Shown here piece by piece: positions 7,422 to 16,324 of a stretch of 64,000 nt of DNA (its first letter is position 1; each line of letters begins with the position of its first letter). Under the pieces are notes generated by a model. The model saw only the letters and a program-made list of their open reading frames with translations. It searched no databases and was not told where the DNA came from. The position numbers and the translations under genes were made by a program. The stretch comes from an uncultured Lachnospiraceae bacterium (GTDB lineage Bacteria; Bacillota; Clostridia; Lachnospirales; Lachnospiraceae). The DNA is taken from positions 1-64,000 of the forward strand of contig CAJUIP010000009.1 of NCBI GenBank assembly GCA_910586315.1. Reading direction: 5' to 3'.

Positions 7422-8036
7422 ATGAGAGGAAAAGGACTGACTATGGATGCGATCGTCAATGCCGCCGCTGCTTTGGTGGTGGAAAAGGGATATAACAAAT
7501 TTTCCGTCAGAGAGCTGGCGCAGAAGCTGGGATGCAAGGCAGCTTCTCTCTATAATCATATCGACAGCTTCGATGATGTAAACCGGGAGGTGGGAAAGCT
7601 GGCTGCAAAGCGGATGAATGACGAGCTGGAGGCGGCCTCCATGGGAAAGGAAAGCGATAAAGCCCTGGAAGCCCTGGCTCATGAATACCGTCACTTTGCG
7701 AAAAACAATTATGAACTGTATCAGGCCATCATGGGGCTTCCCTCTCTGGATCAGAATGACAGCCTGCGGGTGGGGAGGGAGAGCTTGCTTGTCATGAGAA
7801 AGGTGGTTCACCAGTATAAAATTTCGGAGGAGGATGCCGTCAACTTTTCCAGGTGCTTAAGAGGCGCTCTCCACGGCTTTGTTTCTTATGAGATAGCCGG
7901 GTATTATACCAGAAAGAACGTTCCTGTGGAGGGAAGCTTCCAATTTTTAATTCAGGGGTATATCGACTGGATACATCGGCTGGAGCGTGCAGATGATGGG
8001 AATGAATTTTTGCTGTTCTCAAAGCGGGAATATTGA
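7422..8036 (+). CDS. TetR-family regulator of the CoA-transferase/selenoprotein operon
   Basis: A 204-residue TetR protein. Residues about 5-55 are the helix-turn-helix (TMDAIVNAAAALVVEKGYN, FSVRELAQKLGCKAASLYNHI); the rest is a ligand domain like those of the TetR_C_33/WHG type, with FVSYEIAGYY near 150. The start is set at 7422 because GGGAGGA lies just before it; an ATG at 7410 is possible. Matching operators before this gene (7395-7407) and before 8419 (8347-8359, 8372-8384) make it the likely repressor of the operon downstream, induced by an unknown pathway intermediate, perhaps an acyl-CoA. Confidence 0.92.
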   Translation: MRGKGLTMDAIVNAAAALVVEKGYNKFSVRELAQKLGCKAASLYNHIDSFDDVNREVGKLAAKRMNDELEAASMGKESDKALEALAHEYRHFAKNNYELYQAIMGLPSLDQNDSLRVGRESLLVMRKVVHQYKISEEDAVNFSRCLRGALHGFVSYEIAGYYTRKNVPVEGSFQFLIQGYIDWIHRLERADDGNEFLLFSKREY

Positions 8037-8144
8037 AGGAGCATCTGGAAAGCAGAGGAAATCAGAGAATATTTTCCAGAATTGCTTGAAAGCGACATAC
8101 AGGAGCTGGAAGCGGAATTTGTACCATTGGTTTTAGAAAAATAG
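8037..8144 (+). pseudogene. C-terminal gene fragment without a start
   Basis: Directly after the tetR stop, an open frame of 35 codons reads WKAEEIREYFPELLESDI and ends VLEK, but has no start codon or ribosome-binding site. It looks like the tail of a lost protein. Family not recognised. Confidence 0.4.
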
Positions 8145-8180
8145 TATAAATGCGTCTTTTTAGGCGTTATCGGTTTTCAA

Positions 8181-8212
8181 GGTGTTGCCTTCGGGCAGCG
8201 CCTTTTGTTTTT
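8181..8212 (+). terminator. Intrinsic terminator with TTCG tetraloop
   Basis: Stem GGTGTTGCC / GGCAGCGCC (two G-T pairs) with a TTCG loop, followed by TTTTGTTTTT. It ends the tetR transcript and separates it from the CoA-transferase promoter. Confidence 0.8.
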
Positions 8213-8338
8213 CCAATCTGGCAGTCAGAGAGGTAAGGAGATGTAAACAAGCTTGACCGCATGGGGCTGTTCGTTCATAATGGCTGGTTGGGTTTCATAA
8301 AAAATGTGCACAATCATGACAAATATGGAGAAAAGATA

Positions 8339-8384
8339 TTGACAAACTAACGATGTTAGCTTACAATAAAACTAACATCGTTAG
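8339..8384 (+). promoter_or_regulatory. Consensus promoter bracketed by two TetR operators
   Basis: TTGACA (8339-8344), 17-base spacer, TACAAT (8362-8367). CTAACGATGTTAG (8347-8359) lies in the spacer, and its exact reverse complement CTAACATCGTTAG (8372-8384) lies at the start of transcription, 25 bases further on. Both match the tetR site at 7395-7407 with one base changed. A repressor bound here would block polymerase completely. Confidence 0.9.
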
Positions 8385-8418
8385 TATTTTGGATTATAAG
8401 CGGAAAGGAGTGTTTTAA

Positions 8419-9627
8419 ATGGCAGAAGGACCTTTGAGCGGAGTAAAGGTAGTGGAATACTGCGACTTCATTTCAGGACCTTATTGTACGAAGCTGCTTG
8501 CCGATCTGGGCGCGGAAGTAATTAAAATTGAGAGACCGGAAGGCGACTCGGCAAGAAAGAGAGGCCCGTTCTTACATGATAACCCGAATCCGGAGCTGTC
8601 CGGACTGTTTCTTTACCATAACACGAATAAGAAGGGCGTGACTTTAAATCTGGAATCGCCCGCAGGCCGCAGTATTTTTAAAAGGCTGGCCGCAGAGGCT
8701 GATATTTTAGTGGAAGATACGGCACCGGGGACCATGGAGGAACTGGGCCTTACTTACGAGGAATTAAAAAAGGATAATGAAAATCTGATTATGCTTTCCC
8801 TGACGCCCTTTGGACAGACGGGGCCCTATAGGGATTACAAGGCATATTATCTGAATATTTACCATGCCAGCGGGGCCGGATATGTGCTTCCGGCGGCCTC
8901 CCCCAACGCAGACAGGGAACCAATTAAGGGCGGCGGCTATGTGGGAGAAAGCGACGTGGGCGTTTACGCGGCCGTGAGCCTCATGGGGGCTCTTTACTGG
9001 AGAAACGCAGGAGGCACCGGCCAGTACATTGACGTTTCCAAGCAGGAAGCCATGATGTGCCTGGAAAGAATGAACATTGTCCGTTACTATATGATCGGCT
9101 CCAGCCCGTCCCGTGTGGGCGTGAACCGTGTCCGGGATACGCTGTTACAGTGTAAAGACGGCGGGTATATCATCGTGGTTCTCTATCCCCAGAAGCAGTG
9201 GGAGGGCATCGTAAGGGCCCTTGGAAATCCCGACTGGGCCAATCATGCCCCCTTCCTTGAGCAGAAGGAGAGGGATAAGCATTTTGAAGAAGTGAAGATG
9301 CATCTTCGCGAGGAGGCCATGAAATACAATACAGAGGAGCTGTTCTTTAAGATTCAGGCGGAGGGAACGGCGTGCGCTCCCATCTGTTCCGCGGAGCAGG
9401 TATATAATTCCCCTCAGACAAAGGCAAGAGAGTTCTTTACGGAAATTGATCATCCGGCGGCAGGAAAGCTGATGTATCCGGGACTTCCCTATAAGCTTTC
9501 CACCATGACGCCTTCTAAAAACCATGGCGCGCCCCTGTTAGGACAGCACAACGAGGAGATTTATACAGAACGTCTTGGATATGCAAAAGAAGATCTGGTA
9601 CGGTTAAAAGAAGCCGGAGTAATTTAG
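8419..9627 (+). CDS. Family III CoA-transferase (CaiB/BaiF type), first copy
   Basis: A 402-residue family III (formyl-CoA:oxalate type) CoA-transferase, full length. Visible are VKVVEYCDFISGPYCTKLLADLGAEVIKIE (residues 9-38), the KGVTLNLESPAGR block and an Asp at residue 179 (GESDVGVYAA) at the place of the catalytic aspartate that forms the acyl anhydride. It differs clearly from the two later copies, so it probably handles another donor/acceptor pair. First gene of the TetR-controlled operon, 16 bases before the next. It would activate a carboxylic acid to its CoA ester, starting a CoA-dependent pathway. Confidence 0.92.
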   Translation: MAEGPLSGVKVVEYCDFISGPYCTKLLADLGAEVIKIERPEGDSARKRGPFLHDNPNPELSGLFLYHNTNKKGVTLNLESPAGRSIFKRLAAEADILVEDTAPGTMEELGLTYEELKKDNENLIMLSLTPFGQTGPYRDYKAYYLNIYHASGAGYVLPAASPNADREPIKGGGYVGESDVGVYAAVSLMGALYWRNAGGTGQYIDVSKQEAMMCLERMNIVRYYMIGSSPSRVGVNRVRDTLLQCKDGGYIIVVLYPQKQWEGIVRALGNPDWANHAPFLEQKERDKHFEEVKMHLREEAMKYNTEELFFKIQAEGTACAPICSAEQVYNSPQTKAREFFTEIDHPAAGKLMYPGLPYKLSTMTPSKNHGAPLLGQHNEEIYTERLGYAKEDLVRLKEAGVI

Positions 9628-9643
9628 GAGAGGAGGAGAAACG

Positions 9644-10858
9644 ATGTTTCAGGATGCTTTAAAGGGAATCAGAATCGCAGATTTCAGCTGGGTATGGGCG
9701 GGCCCCTACGCCACTTCTCTTCTTTCTTACATGGGAGCGGAGGTCATTAAGATTGAGAGCCGGGGCCGCGTGGACCAGACGAGAAAGGGCTCCATCATGA
9801 ACGGGGACAGTTTCAACGGCTACGATTCCTCCCCCACATTCAATAATGCCAACTTAAACAAACAGAGCATTTCCATCGACATCACGAAGCCGGAAGGCGC
9901 AGAGATTGCCAGAAAGCTGGTTTCGCAATGTGATATTGTGGTCGCCAACATGCGTCCGGGGAAAATGGCAAAGCTGGGGCTTGGCTATGAGGACTTTAAG
10001 AAGGTAAAAGAGGACATTATTGTTCTGGAATCCTCGGGATTTGGAGCAACGGGTCCCTATAAGGGATTTGCGGGCTTTGCACCGATTTTTGCTTCCTTCG
10101 GCGGTCTGGCCTATCTGACTGGATACGAGGACGGCGCTCCCAATGTGATGAGCGGCGTCCAGGACATGCGGGCGGCCACCACATCGGCCTTTGTACTGAT
10201 TGCGGCCTTGCTTCACCGGCAGAAGACGGGAGAGGGGCAGTACATAGATCTTTCTTCCTCTGAGTGCTTAAGTACTCTGGTGGGGCCGGAGTTAATGGAG
10301 TATTCCATGAACCGGCGTTCCCCGTTCCGCCATGGAAACGAGGATGCCATCATGGCTCCCCACAACTGCTACCGGACAAAGGGAGAGGATAAGTGGATCA
10401 GCATTGCCGTGGCGGATGATAAGGAGTGGGAAGCACTCCGGAATGCCATGGAGGACCCGGAGTGGGCCAGGGATGAAAAGTACGGAAATGTGTTTGACCG
10501 CTGGCAGAACCAGAAGGAGTTAGACGCCCGAATGTCGGAGTGGACCAAAAATTACACCGCGTATGAGCTTATGGAAAAGCTTCAGAAGGGCGGAGTGGCG
10601 GCTATGCCGTCCTTTGACGCCGAGGAAATCCTGACGGATGCCCACACGAAGGCCAGGGAGTTGTTTACAACCGTGGATCATCCGGCTCTGGGAGAACAGC
10701 ATGTGATGAATCCGGCCTGGAAGTTTTCTGAAACTCCGGCCAGAATAAGAAAGCCGGGACCGCTTCTTGGGGAAGATAACCTGGATGTGTGTACAAAACT
10801 TCTTGGAATGACAGAAGAAGAGGTAAGAAAGCTGGAGGAAGCGCAGATTTTATGGTAA
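9644..10858 (+). CDS. Family III CoA-transferase, second copy (paralogue pair A)
   Basis: A 404-residue CoA-transferase. N-terminus FQDALKGIRIADFSWVWAGP, GAEVIKIES near 34, and the candidate catalytic Asp at residue 174 (MSGVQDMRA). It is very similar over its whole length to the protein at 12214 (same length, near-identical first 20 residues), so the two come from a recent duplication now flanking the hotdog gene. Two-subunit family III transferases such as BbsEF exist, so a heteromer with another copy is possible. Good RBS (GGAGGAG) upstream. Confidence 0.92.
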   Translation: MFQDALKGIRIADFSWVWAGPYATSLLSYMGAEVIKIESRGRVDQTRKGSIMNGDSFNGYDSSPTFNNANLNKQSISIDITKPEGAEIARKLVSQCDIVVANMRPGKMAKLGLGYEDFKKVKEDIIVLESSGFGATGPYKGFAGFAPIFASFGGLAYLTGYEDGAPNVMSGVQDMRAATTSAFVLIAALLHRQKTGEGQYIDLSSSECLSTLVGPELMEYSMNRRSPFRHGNEDAIMAPHNCYRTKGEDKWISIAVADDKEWEALRNAMEDPEWARDEKYGNVFDRWQNQKELDARMSEWTKNYTAYELMEKLQKGGVAAMPSFDAEEILTDAHTKARELFTTVDHPALGEQHVMNPAWKFSETPARIRKPGPLLGEDNLDVCTKLLGMTEEEVRKLEEAQILW

Positions 10859-10955
10859 GTTTCGGCGCGGCGGCAGCTGTTCCGCAGGTCTGTGCTGCAC
10901 ATAGCTGAAAAAGTACGGAACATCTGCAAAGAAAGAATGAAAGGAGATTTTACAT

Positions 10956-12197
10956 ATGGCAGGAGTTTATGATGAGAGAAACGACTGGGACAATCTCTCA
11001 GATGAAGATTGGAATAAAAAACTGGATGAAAAGGTTGCGGAGTTTAATGAAGGCCGCGGGGAGGTTGTCATTCCGCCGCCATCCTTCGCAGTCATGGACG
11101 ATGAATATGTAAGAGGCATTAACTACAAGTATGTAACGGAAGATTTGATCCGTCATTTTGCCGACGCGTGCGGGGATCCCAACCCCTTCTGGAGAGATCC
11201 TACCTATATTCAAAGTACCCGCTGGGGTGGATTTATTGCACCGCCGTTGTTTGAGACCTGCATTGCTTTTGGTTCCTCTTTTGGCGGACGTCTCCGGGTG
11301 CCCGGAATTGCCAGACTGGCCGGAGGCAGCAAGCACATCTATAAACAGCCCATCCGTCCTGGCGACAGCTTTACTATTTATGACAAATACGAGGGCTTTG
11401 TGGAGAAGGAAGTGACAAACAAGCCGTACCGTATGTTTATCGAGAGCGCTCCCCGCTACTACATCAACCAGCGGGATGAGGTGGCCGCCATTGAGGTTCA
11501 CCGGAACATTTACATGGCCACACCTCCGGGAAAACGCGGAAAGAAAAAGGAAGCCAAGATGTACCAGGATAAGGTGAGAAAGCCTTACACTGATGAGCAG
11601 ATTGAGATGATTCACGCGGCCTACGACGACCAGCTGGCCGGAAAGAACCGCCGCGGCGCGAAGATCCGTTATTGGGAGGATGTAAACGAGGGGGATGAGA
11701 TTCCCACGGTTATTAAGGGGCCGGTTGACGTGTCCGATGCCTGCGCCCGCACCATGGTAAGCTGCTACCCTTATGCCTACGCCATCAAGTGGGCCGTTAT
11801 GAGAAATCATTTACAGGCTCATCCGCGGGATCCGGAGACCAACGAGTATATTCTTCGCCGTGACTGGCATTACACCGACCATGCGGCCCATCTGTTCGGC
11901 TACCCTTATGCCAACTCCGCAGGTGCACAGAACGAGATGATGCTGGTTCATGGAATCACCGACTGGATGGGAGACGACGGCTTTGTAAAATCCGCCGATT
12001 CTCAGGACAGAAGAATGGTATTCTTCGGCGACATGACCTATGTAAAGGGCAAAGTTGCAAAGAAGTACATTGACGAGGACGGAGACCATGTGGTTCTTGT
12101 GAACGTCTGGGGTGAGAACCAGGACGGCGTGCTGCATACAAAGACGGATTACGTGGTTAAGCTGGTGTCCAGGGAAGCTTACGACAAACGACTTTAA
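10956..12197 (+). CDS. Double-hotdog MaoC-like acyl-CoA hydratase/dehydratase
   Basis: A 413-residue protein with two hotdog folds. The first, about 50-190, carries FADACGDPNPFWRDPTY and TRWGGFIAPPLF, typical of the MaoC N-terminal (FAS1-like) dehydratase group. The second, about 230-405, has HYTDHAAHLFGYPYANSAG in the place of the catalytic region. Relatives include mesaconyl-CoA and itaconyl-CoA type hydratases and dehydratases of aromatic-acid gene clusters. Set between two CoA-transferase copies, it probably adds or removes water on the CoA ester they make. The unusually acidic N-terminus is not part of the hotdog. Substrate unknown. Confidence 0.85.
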   Translation: MAGVYDERNDWDNLSDEDWNKKLDEKVAEFNEGRGEVVIPPPSFAVMDDEYVRGINYKYVTEDLIRHFADACGDPNPFWRDPTYIQSTRWGGFIAPPLFETCIAFGSSFGGRLRVPGIARLAGGSKHIYKQPIRPGDSFTIYDKYEGFVEKEVTNKPYRMFIESAPRYYINQRDEVAAIEVHRNIYMATPPGKRGKKKEAKMYQDKVRKPYTDEQIEMIHAAYDDQLAGKNRRGAKIRYWEDVNEGDEIPTVIKGPVDVSDACARTMVSCYPYAYAIKWAVMRNHLQAHPRDPETNEYILRRDWHYTDHAAHLFGYPYANSAGAQNEMMLVHGITDWMGDDGFVKSADSQDRRMVFFGDMTYVKGKVAKKYIDEDGDHVVLVNVWGENQDGVLHTKTDYVVKLVSREAYDKRL

Positions 12198-12213
12198 TTT
12201 TGGAGGGAATCCA

Positions 12214-13428
12214 ATGTTTCAGGATGCATTAAAGGGGATCCGGGTGGCGGATTTCAGCTGGATCTGGGCGGGTCCGTATGCGGCCTCCCTCTTAGGCTAC
12301 ATGGGGGCGGAGGTCATAAAAATCGAAAGCCGGGCCCGGATTGACCAGACCCGGAAAGGGACTATCATGGACACCGACAATTTTGACGGGCTCAATTATT
12401 CTCCCACCTTTAATAATGCAAACCTGAATAAAAAGGGAGTTTCCATTGATATTTCAAAGCCTGAGGGCGCGGCTCTTGCCAAAAAAATCGTGGCGGAGTG
12501 CGATATTGTCGTATCCAACATGCGGCCCGGAAAAATGGAAAAGCTGGGGCTGGGATATGACGGCTTAAAGAGGGTGAAGAAAGATATCATCATGATTGAG
12601 TCCTCCGGCTTTGGGGCCACGGGCCCTTATAAGGGCTTTGCGGGCTTCGCCCCGATTTTTGCCTCCTTTGGAGGCCTGGCCTATCTGACCGGATACGGGG
12701 ACGGTGAGCCCAACGTGATGAGCGGCGTCCAGGATTTAAGGGCGGGAACGCTTTCGGCATTCATTGTTTTGGCGGCTCTTTTGCACCGGCAGAGGACGGG
12801 GGAGGGGCAGTACATAGATCTTTCCTCGTCGGAATGCTTAAGCAGCCTAATCGGCCCGGAGCTTATGGAGTTTACCATGAACGGACGAAGTCCGTACAGA
12901 AATGGAAACGAAGACGCCATCATGGCTCCCCATGGCTGCTATCGCTGTAAAGGAGACGACAAGTGGATTAGCATCGCGGTAGGAAATGACAGGGAATGGA
13001 AGGCCCTCTGTAAGGTCATGGGAGAACCGGAATGGTGCAGGAAAAAGGAGTATGTGGATATGCCAGGCCGATGGAAAAACAGGAAGGAGCTGGATTTGCG
13101 GCTGGAAGAGTGGACTGCGGGGCATACCCACTATGAGCTGATGGAGCGGCTCCAGGAGGCCGGGGTTGCGGCGATGCCGTCCTTTGACGCGGAGGAAATC
13201 TTAAGGGACCCTCACACGAAGGCAAGAGGCCTGTTTACAGCCGTCCATCATCCGAAAATTGGCGATCAGGTGGTCATGAATCCGGCCTGGAAGTTTTCGG
13301 GAACTCCGGCCAGGATTATGAAGGCAGGGCCGTTAATGGGAGAAAACAACGACGAAATTTTTCGTGGTCTTCTGGGAATGACTCCGGAAGAAATCGAAAT
13401 ATATAAGGAAGAAAAGGTAATTTATTAG
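12214..13428 (+). CDS. Family III CoA-transferase, third copy (paralogue pair B)
   Basis: A 404-residue twin of the protein at 9644; ADFSWIWAGPYAASLLGYMG and the Asp at 174 (MSGVQDLRA) are kept. The start is MFQDALKG at 12214, preceded by GGAGGGAA, 16 bases after the hydratase stop. A longer reading frame reaches into the previous gene and is not used. The pair may form a heteromer, or each copy may use a different acid. The duplicated order transferase-hydratase-transferase is conspicuous. Confidence 0.92.
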   Translation: MFQDALKGIRVADFSWIWAGPYAASLLGYMGAEVIKIESRARIDQTRKGTIMDTDNFDGLNYSPTFNNANLNKKGVSIDISKPEGAALAKKIVAECDIVVSNMRPGKMEKLGLGYDGLKRVKKDIIMIESSGFGATGPYKGFAGFAPIFASFGGLAYLTGYGDGEPNVMSGVQDLRAGTLSAFIVLAALLHRQRTGEGQYIDLSSSECLSSLIGPELMEFTMNGRSPYRNGNEDAIMAPHGCYRCKGDDKWISIAVGNDREWKALCKVMGEPEWCRKKEYVDMPGRWKNRKELDLRLEEWTAGHTHYELMERLQEAGVAAMPSFDAEEILRDPHTKARGLFTAVHHPKIGDQVVMNPAWKFSGTPARIMKAGPLMGENNDEIFRGLLGMTPEEIEIYKEEKVIY

Positions 13429-13478
13429 GTCTGGGTCTTACGGGAAGAAACGAAGTCCGGACAGGAGGAGGCAGCAGC

Positions 13479-14402
13479 ATGTTTACAGATTATGATGTAA
13501 TGATTATCGGTTCCGGTTGTGCAGGGCTGGCTGCGGGCATTTATGCCGCCCGCGGCGGATATGAGACCTGCATTCTGGAGAAGGAAGCCATGGGCGGCGA
13601 GATGATGAGCCGCCAGCTTATCGAAAACTATCCGGGATTTGCAGAGGGCATTATGGGGCCGGACCTGGCAAGCCAGATGTTAGAGCAGGCATCCAACGCA
13701 GGCGCTGAGTGCGAGACCGGAGAGGTCACATCCATTCAGGATAAGGGGAGCTATAAGATTATTAAGACCACAAACGGTTCCTATACCTGCAAGGGCGTAA
13801 TCCTGGCTTCCGGTTCCCACCCGAGACTTTTAGATGTGCTGGGCGAGAAGGAGCTGTCAGCGAAAGGCGTATTTTACTGTGCAACCTGTGACGGCGCGCA
13901 GTGTGCCGGAAAACCGGTGGTTGTGGCGGGAGCCGGGGATTCCGGAATCACGGAGGCCCTTCTGTTAGAGAAGCTTGGCTGCAAAGTGACTGTAGTGGAG
14001 TTCATGGAGACGCCGAAGGCTTCGAAAGTTATGCTGGACAGAGCCGAAGAAAATTCCAACATCGAAGTAATCTGCAATACAAAGATTACCGGAATTCAGG
14101 GAGAAGACTGGGTGACAGGCGTGGAAGTCGAAGACAGGGAAAGTGGCGAAAAGAGAGTTCTCGCGGTGGAAGGCATTTACATAAGAATCGGGCTTCTTCC
14201 CAACACTTCTTACGCAGAGGGCTGTGTGGAGCTGGCACCCAGCGGACATGTGGTGGTGGACGGAAATATGAAGACGACCGTAGACGGCATCTATGCTGCA
14301 GGCGATATCCGCACCAATTCTCCGGCCCAGATGGCGACGGCCGTGGGAGACGGTGTTGTGGCCTATATGAACCTGAACCATTATTTAAATACATTAGAAT
14401 AA
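13479..14402 (+). CDS. Thioredoxin-reductase-like FAD/NAD(P)H disulfide oxidoreductase
   Basis: A 307-residue flavoprotein of normal TrxB length: FAD-binding GSGCAGLAAGIYAA near 10, redox pair Cys134-Ala-Thr-Cys137 in FYCATCDGAQC, NAD(P)-binding GAGDSGITEALLL, and the C-terminal DGIYAAGDIRTNSPAQMATA. It lies immediately before the UGSC selenoprotein, much as trxB sits with selenoproteins in glycine-reductase operons. It may reduce the selenoprotein directly rather than a general thioredoxin, as no thioredoxin gene is nearby. That link is inference. Confidence 0.9.
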   Translation: MFTDYDVMIIGSGCAGLAAGIYAARGGYETCILEKEAMGGEMMSRQLIENYPGFAEGIMGPDLASQMLEQASNAGAECETGEVTSIQDKGSYKIIKTTNGSYTCKGVILASGSHPRLLDVLGEKELSAKGVFYCATCDGAQCAGKPVVVAGAGDSGITEALLLEKLGCKVTVVEFMETPKASKVMLDRAEENSNIEVICNTKITGIQGEDWVTGVEVEDRESGEKRVLAVEGIYIRIGLLPNTSYAEGCVELAPSGHVVVDGNMKTTVDGIYAAGDIRTNSPAQMATAVGDGVVAYMNLNHYLNTLE

Positions 14403-14403
14403 T

Positions 14404-14450
14404 CCGGTTTAAAAGGCATCCGTGCCGAAACAGAAAGGTATTTAAACCGG
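14404..14450 (+). promoter_or_regulatory. Hairpin leader between the TrxB-like gene and the selenoprotein
   Basis: Perfect 10-base arms CCGGTTTAAA (14404-14413) and TTTAAACCGG (14441-14450) enclose a smaller hairpin (GGCATCCGTGCC). There is no T-run, so it is not a simple terminator; it may protect or process the mRNA. Right after it, GTAACTGTGAGG with GGAACAGTTA (14478-14503) nearly repeats 19092-19117. Confidence 0.5.
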
Positions 14451-14529
14451 GTAGTATCAGAATCGTGGTTTTTGATGGTAACTGTGAGGACATGGAACAG
14501 TTAGTGACAGTGACGAAAGGAGATAAAAC

Positions 14530-16305
14530 ATGAGCAGCGCAGAACAGTATGAAGTTGTGTGGCCCGCGACCCCGAGTACCGTGCAGGGAGCCAAGCTCGC
14601 GAAAAGGCTGGATACCCTGGAGGGAAAAGTAGTTGCCGAGCTCTGGGACTGGGTCTTTAAAGGGGACATCATGTTCGAGGCTTTCGAGGCGGAGCTTAAA
14701 AAAAGGTATCCGGGAATCAAACTGATAAGCTGGAGAGAATTCGGCGAGATTCACGGAGCCAATGAAAGGGAGGTACTTGCGGAACTTCCGAAGAAATTCA
14801 AGGAGTTCGGCGTGGATGCGGTAATCTGCGGTGTTGGCTGCTGAGGGAGCTGTATCGCCGCCGTGACGCGTGCAAGTATTGTAGTAGAAAAACTGGGTAT
14901 CCCCACCGTAACGCTCTGCTGTGACGGATTTAAGACAGCAGGAAGCTTTACCGCAAAGGGGGAGGGCTACCCGAATCTTCCGTTTGCAACTCATCCCGGA
15001 CATGTAAATACAACTCCCAATGAACAGGTATATAAAAACGCCGTGGATGTTATGCTGGACATGGTAATCAAAGGCCTGACCATACAGCCAAAGGATGCGA
15101 AACCGAAGAAAGAACCAAAGCCGAGAGATATCATTTTCTCCGGCAGTTATGAAGAAGTGAATGAGTATTTCCTTGAGAAGGAGTGGAGCGAGGGACTTCC
15201 CATCGTGCCGCCGACTCTGGAAAAGGTGGATGCGTTTATGAAATTCACCGACCGGAAACCGGATGAGGTCCTTGGTATCGTAAAGCCGGAGAACCGGAAA
15301 GCCACCGTCTGGAGCGTCGCTGTCAATGGGGTGATGTGCGGCTGCCGTCCGGAGTACATGCCGATTCTCATGGCGATTACGGAAGCCATGTGTGATCCTT
15401 ATTTCGCCCAGGAAAACCTGGGCCACACACCGGCTACCGAATGTATCATAATCCTCAGCGGAAGTCTTGTCAAGCAATTAAATTTCAACTGTACCCAGGG
15501 CGCGCTGCGTCCGGGCTTCCAGGCCAACACCAGTATCGGACGTTTCTGGAGGATGTATCTGAGAAATGTCTGCGGCTTCCTGCCTCATAAGACGGACAAG
15601 GGCTGCTACGGCGACAATTTCCGGATTGTGCTGGCGGAAAATGACGAATATCTGGAAGAGATCGGATGGCAGCCGTACCGCGTTGACAGAGGCTTCGCGA
15701 AAGAAGATAATGTGATTACCGTTATGACTCTGACGGAGAGAACACAGGCAATCGAGTGCGGCTGGCCGACGGCGGAAGGAATTCTTACGGCGATCGAAAA
15801 GCGTATGGCGGATAACCATATGTTTATTCAGTTCTTCTTCCGGGGACAGCATATGATGCCGCTGGTGATTTTAACTCCCACCATTATTGATTCCCTGATT
15901 CGGGAGGGTTATACGAAAGAAAAGGTGAAGGAGCACTTCTTTAAGGGAGCCAAATTCCGCCTGTGGAATTTAAGCAACCGCCTGGCGGAGCGGTTTGTGA
16001 CCGGCCTGGAGCAGGGCAACTGGCCTCAGTTTATCGGTACGAAAGAAGAGTACGGCGATTTTAAAGTAAATACAGACGGCAAACTGGAATTTTATGATGA
16101 AAACGGAAATCTCACCGATATGGGTGAAAACCGGTTCATTCAGATGATGGCCGATCCCAATGATTTCCAGCTGATTGTCAGCGGAGATCCGGCCCGTGAC
16201 CATGCGATTATCGGTGCACAGAATGGTTTCATGGGATGGCCCACCAGTAAAAAGGTGGAGCTTCCGGAAAACTGGGAGGAACTTTTAAAGAACGTCAGAA
16301 AATAA
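14530..16305 (+). CDS. UGSC-family selenoprotein (in-frame TGA read as selenocysteine)
   Basis: Two frames of 104 and 480 codons lie in the same phase and are separated only by TGA at 14842-14844. Read through, they give one 591-residue protein with selenocysteine at 105 in the motif Gly-Val-Gly-Cys-Sec-Gly-Ser-Cys, the UGSC signature of a known but functionally unassigned selenoprotein family. The sequence continues GSCIAAVTRASIVVEKLGIP without losing similarity, so this is not a broken gene. Residues 1-200 form the UGSC domain; a long second domain (about 210-591) has a Cys-rich VNGVMCGCRPEYMP near 270. It is flanked by a TrxB-like flavoprotein and a MatC-like carrier. A selenol next to a Cys suggests reductive chemistry on a thioester or C-X bond, as in glycine-reductase-like enzymes; this is speculation. 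Confidence 0.9.
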
Positions 16306-16324
16306 TGGATTGCAGGAGGGGATT

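Noticed and set aside
14842..14844. TGA as an ordinary stop, leaving a 104-residue protein and a separate gene from 14863
   Set aside because: Both parts are in the same frame, the joint motif matches the UGSC selenoprotein signature, and no ribosome-binding site precedes 14863.
14086..15477. 463-codon minus-strand open frame
   Set aside because: Lies opposite the TrxB-like and selenoprotein genes; its translation has no recognisable domain and it has no start context.
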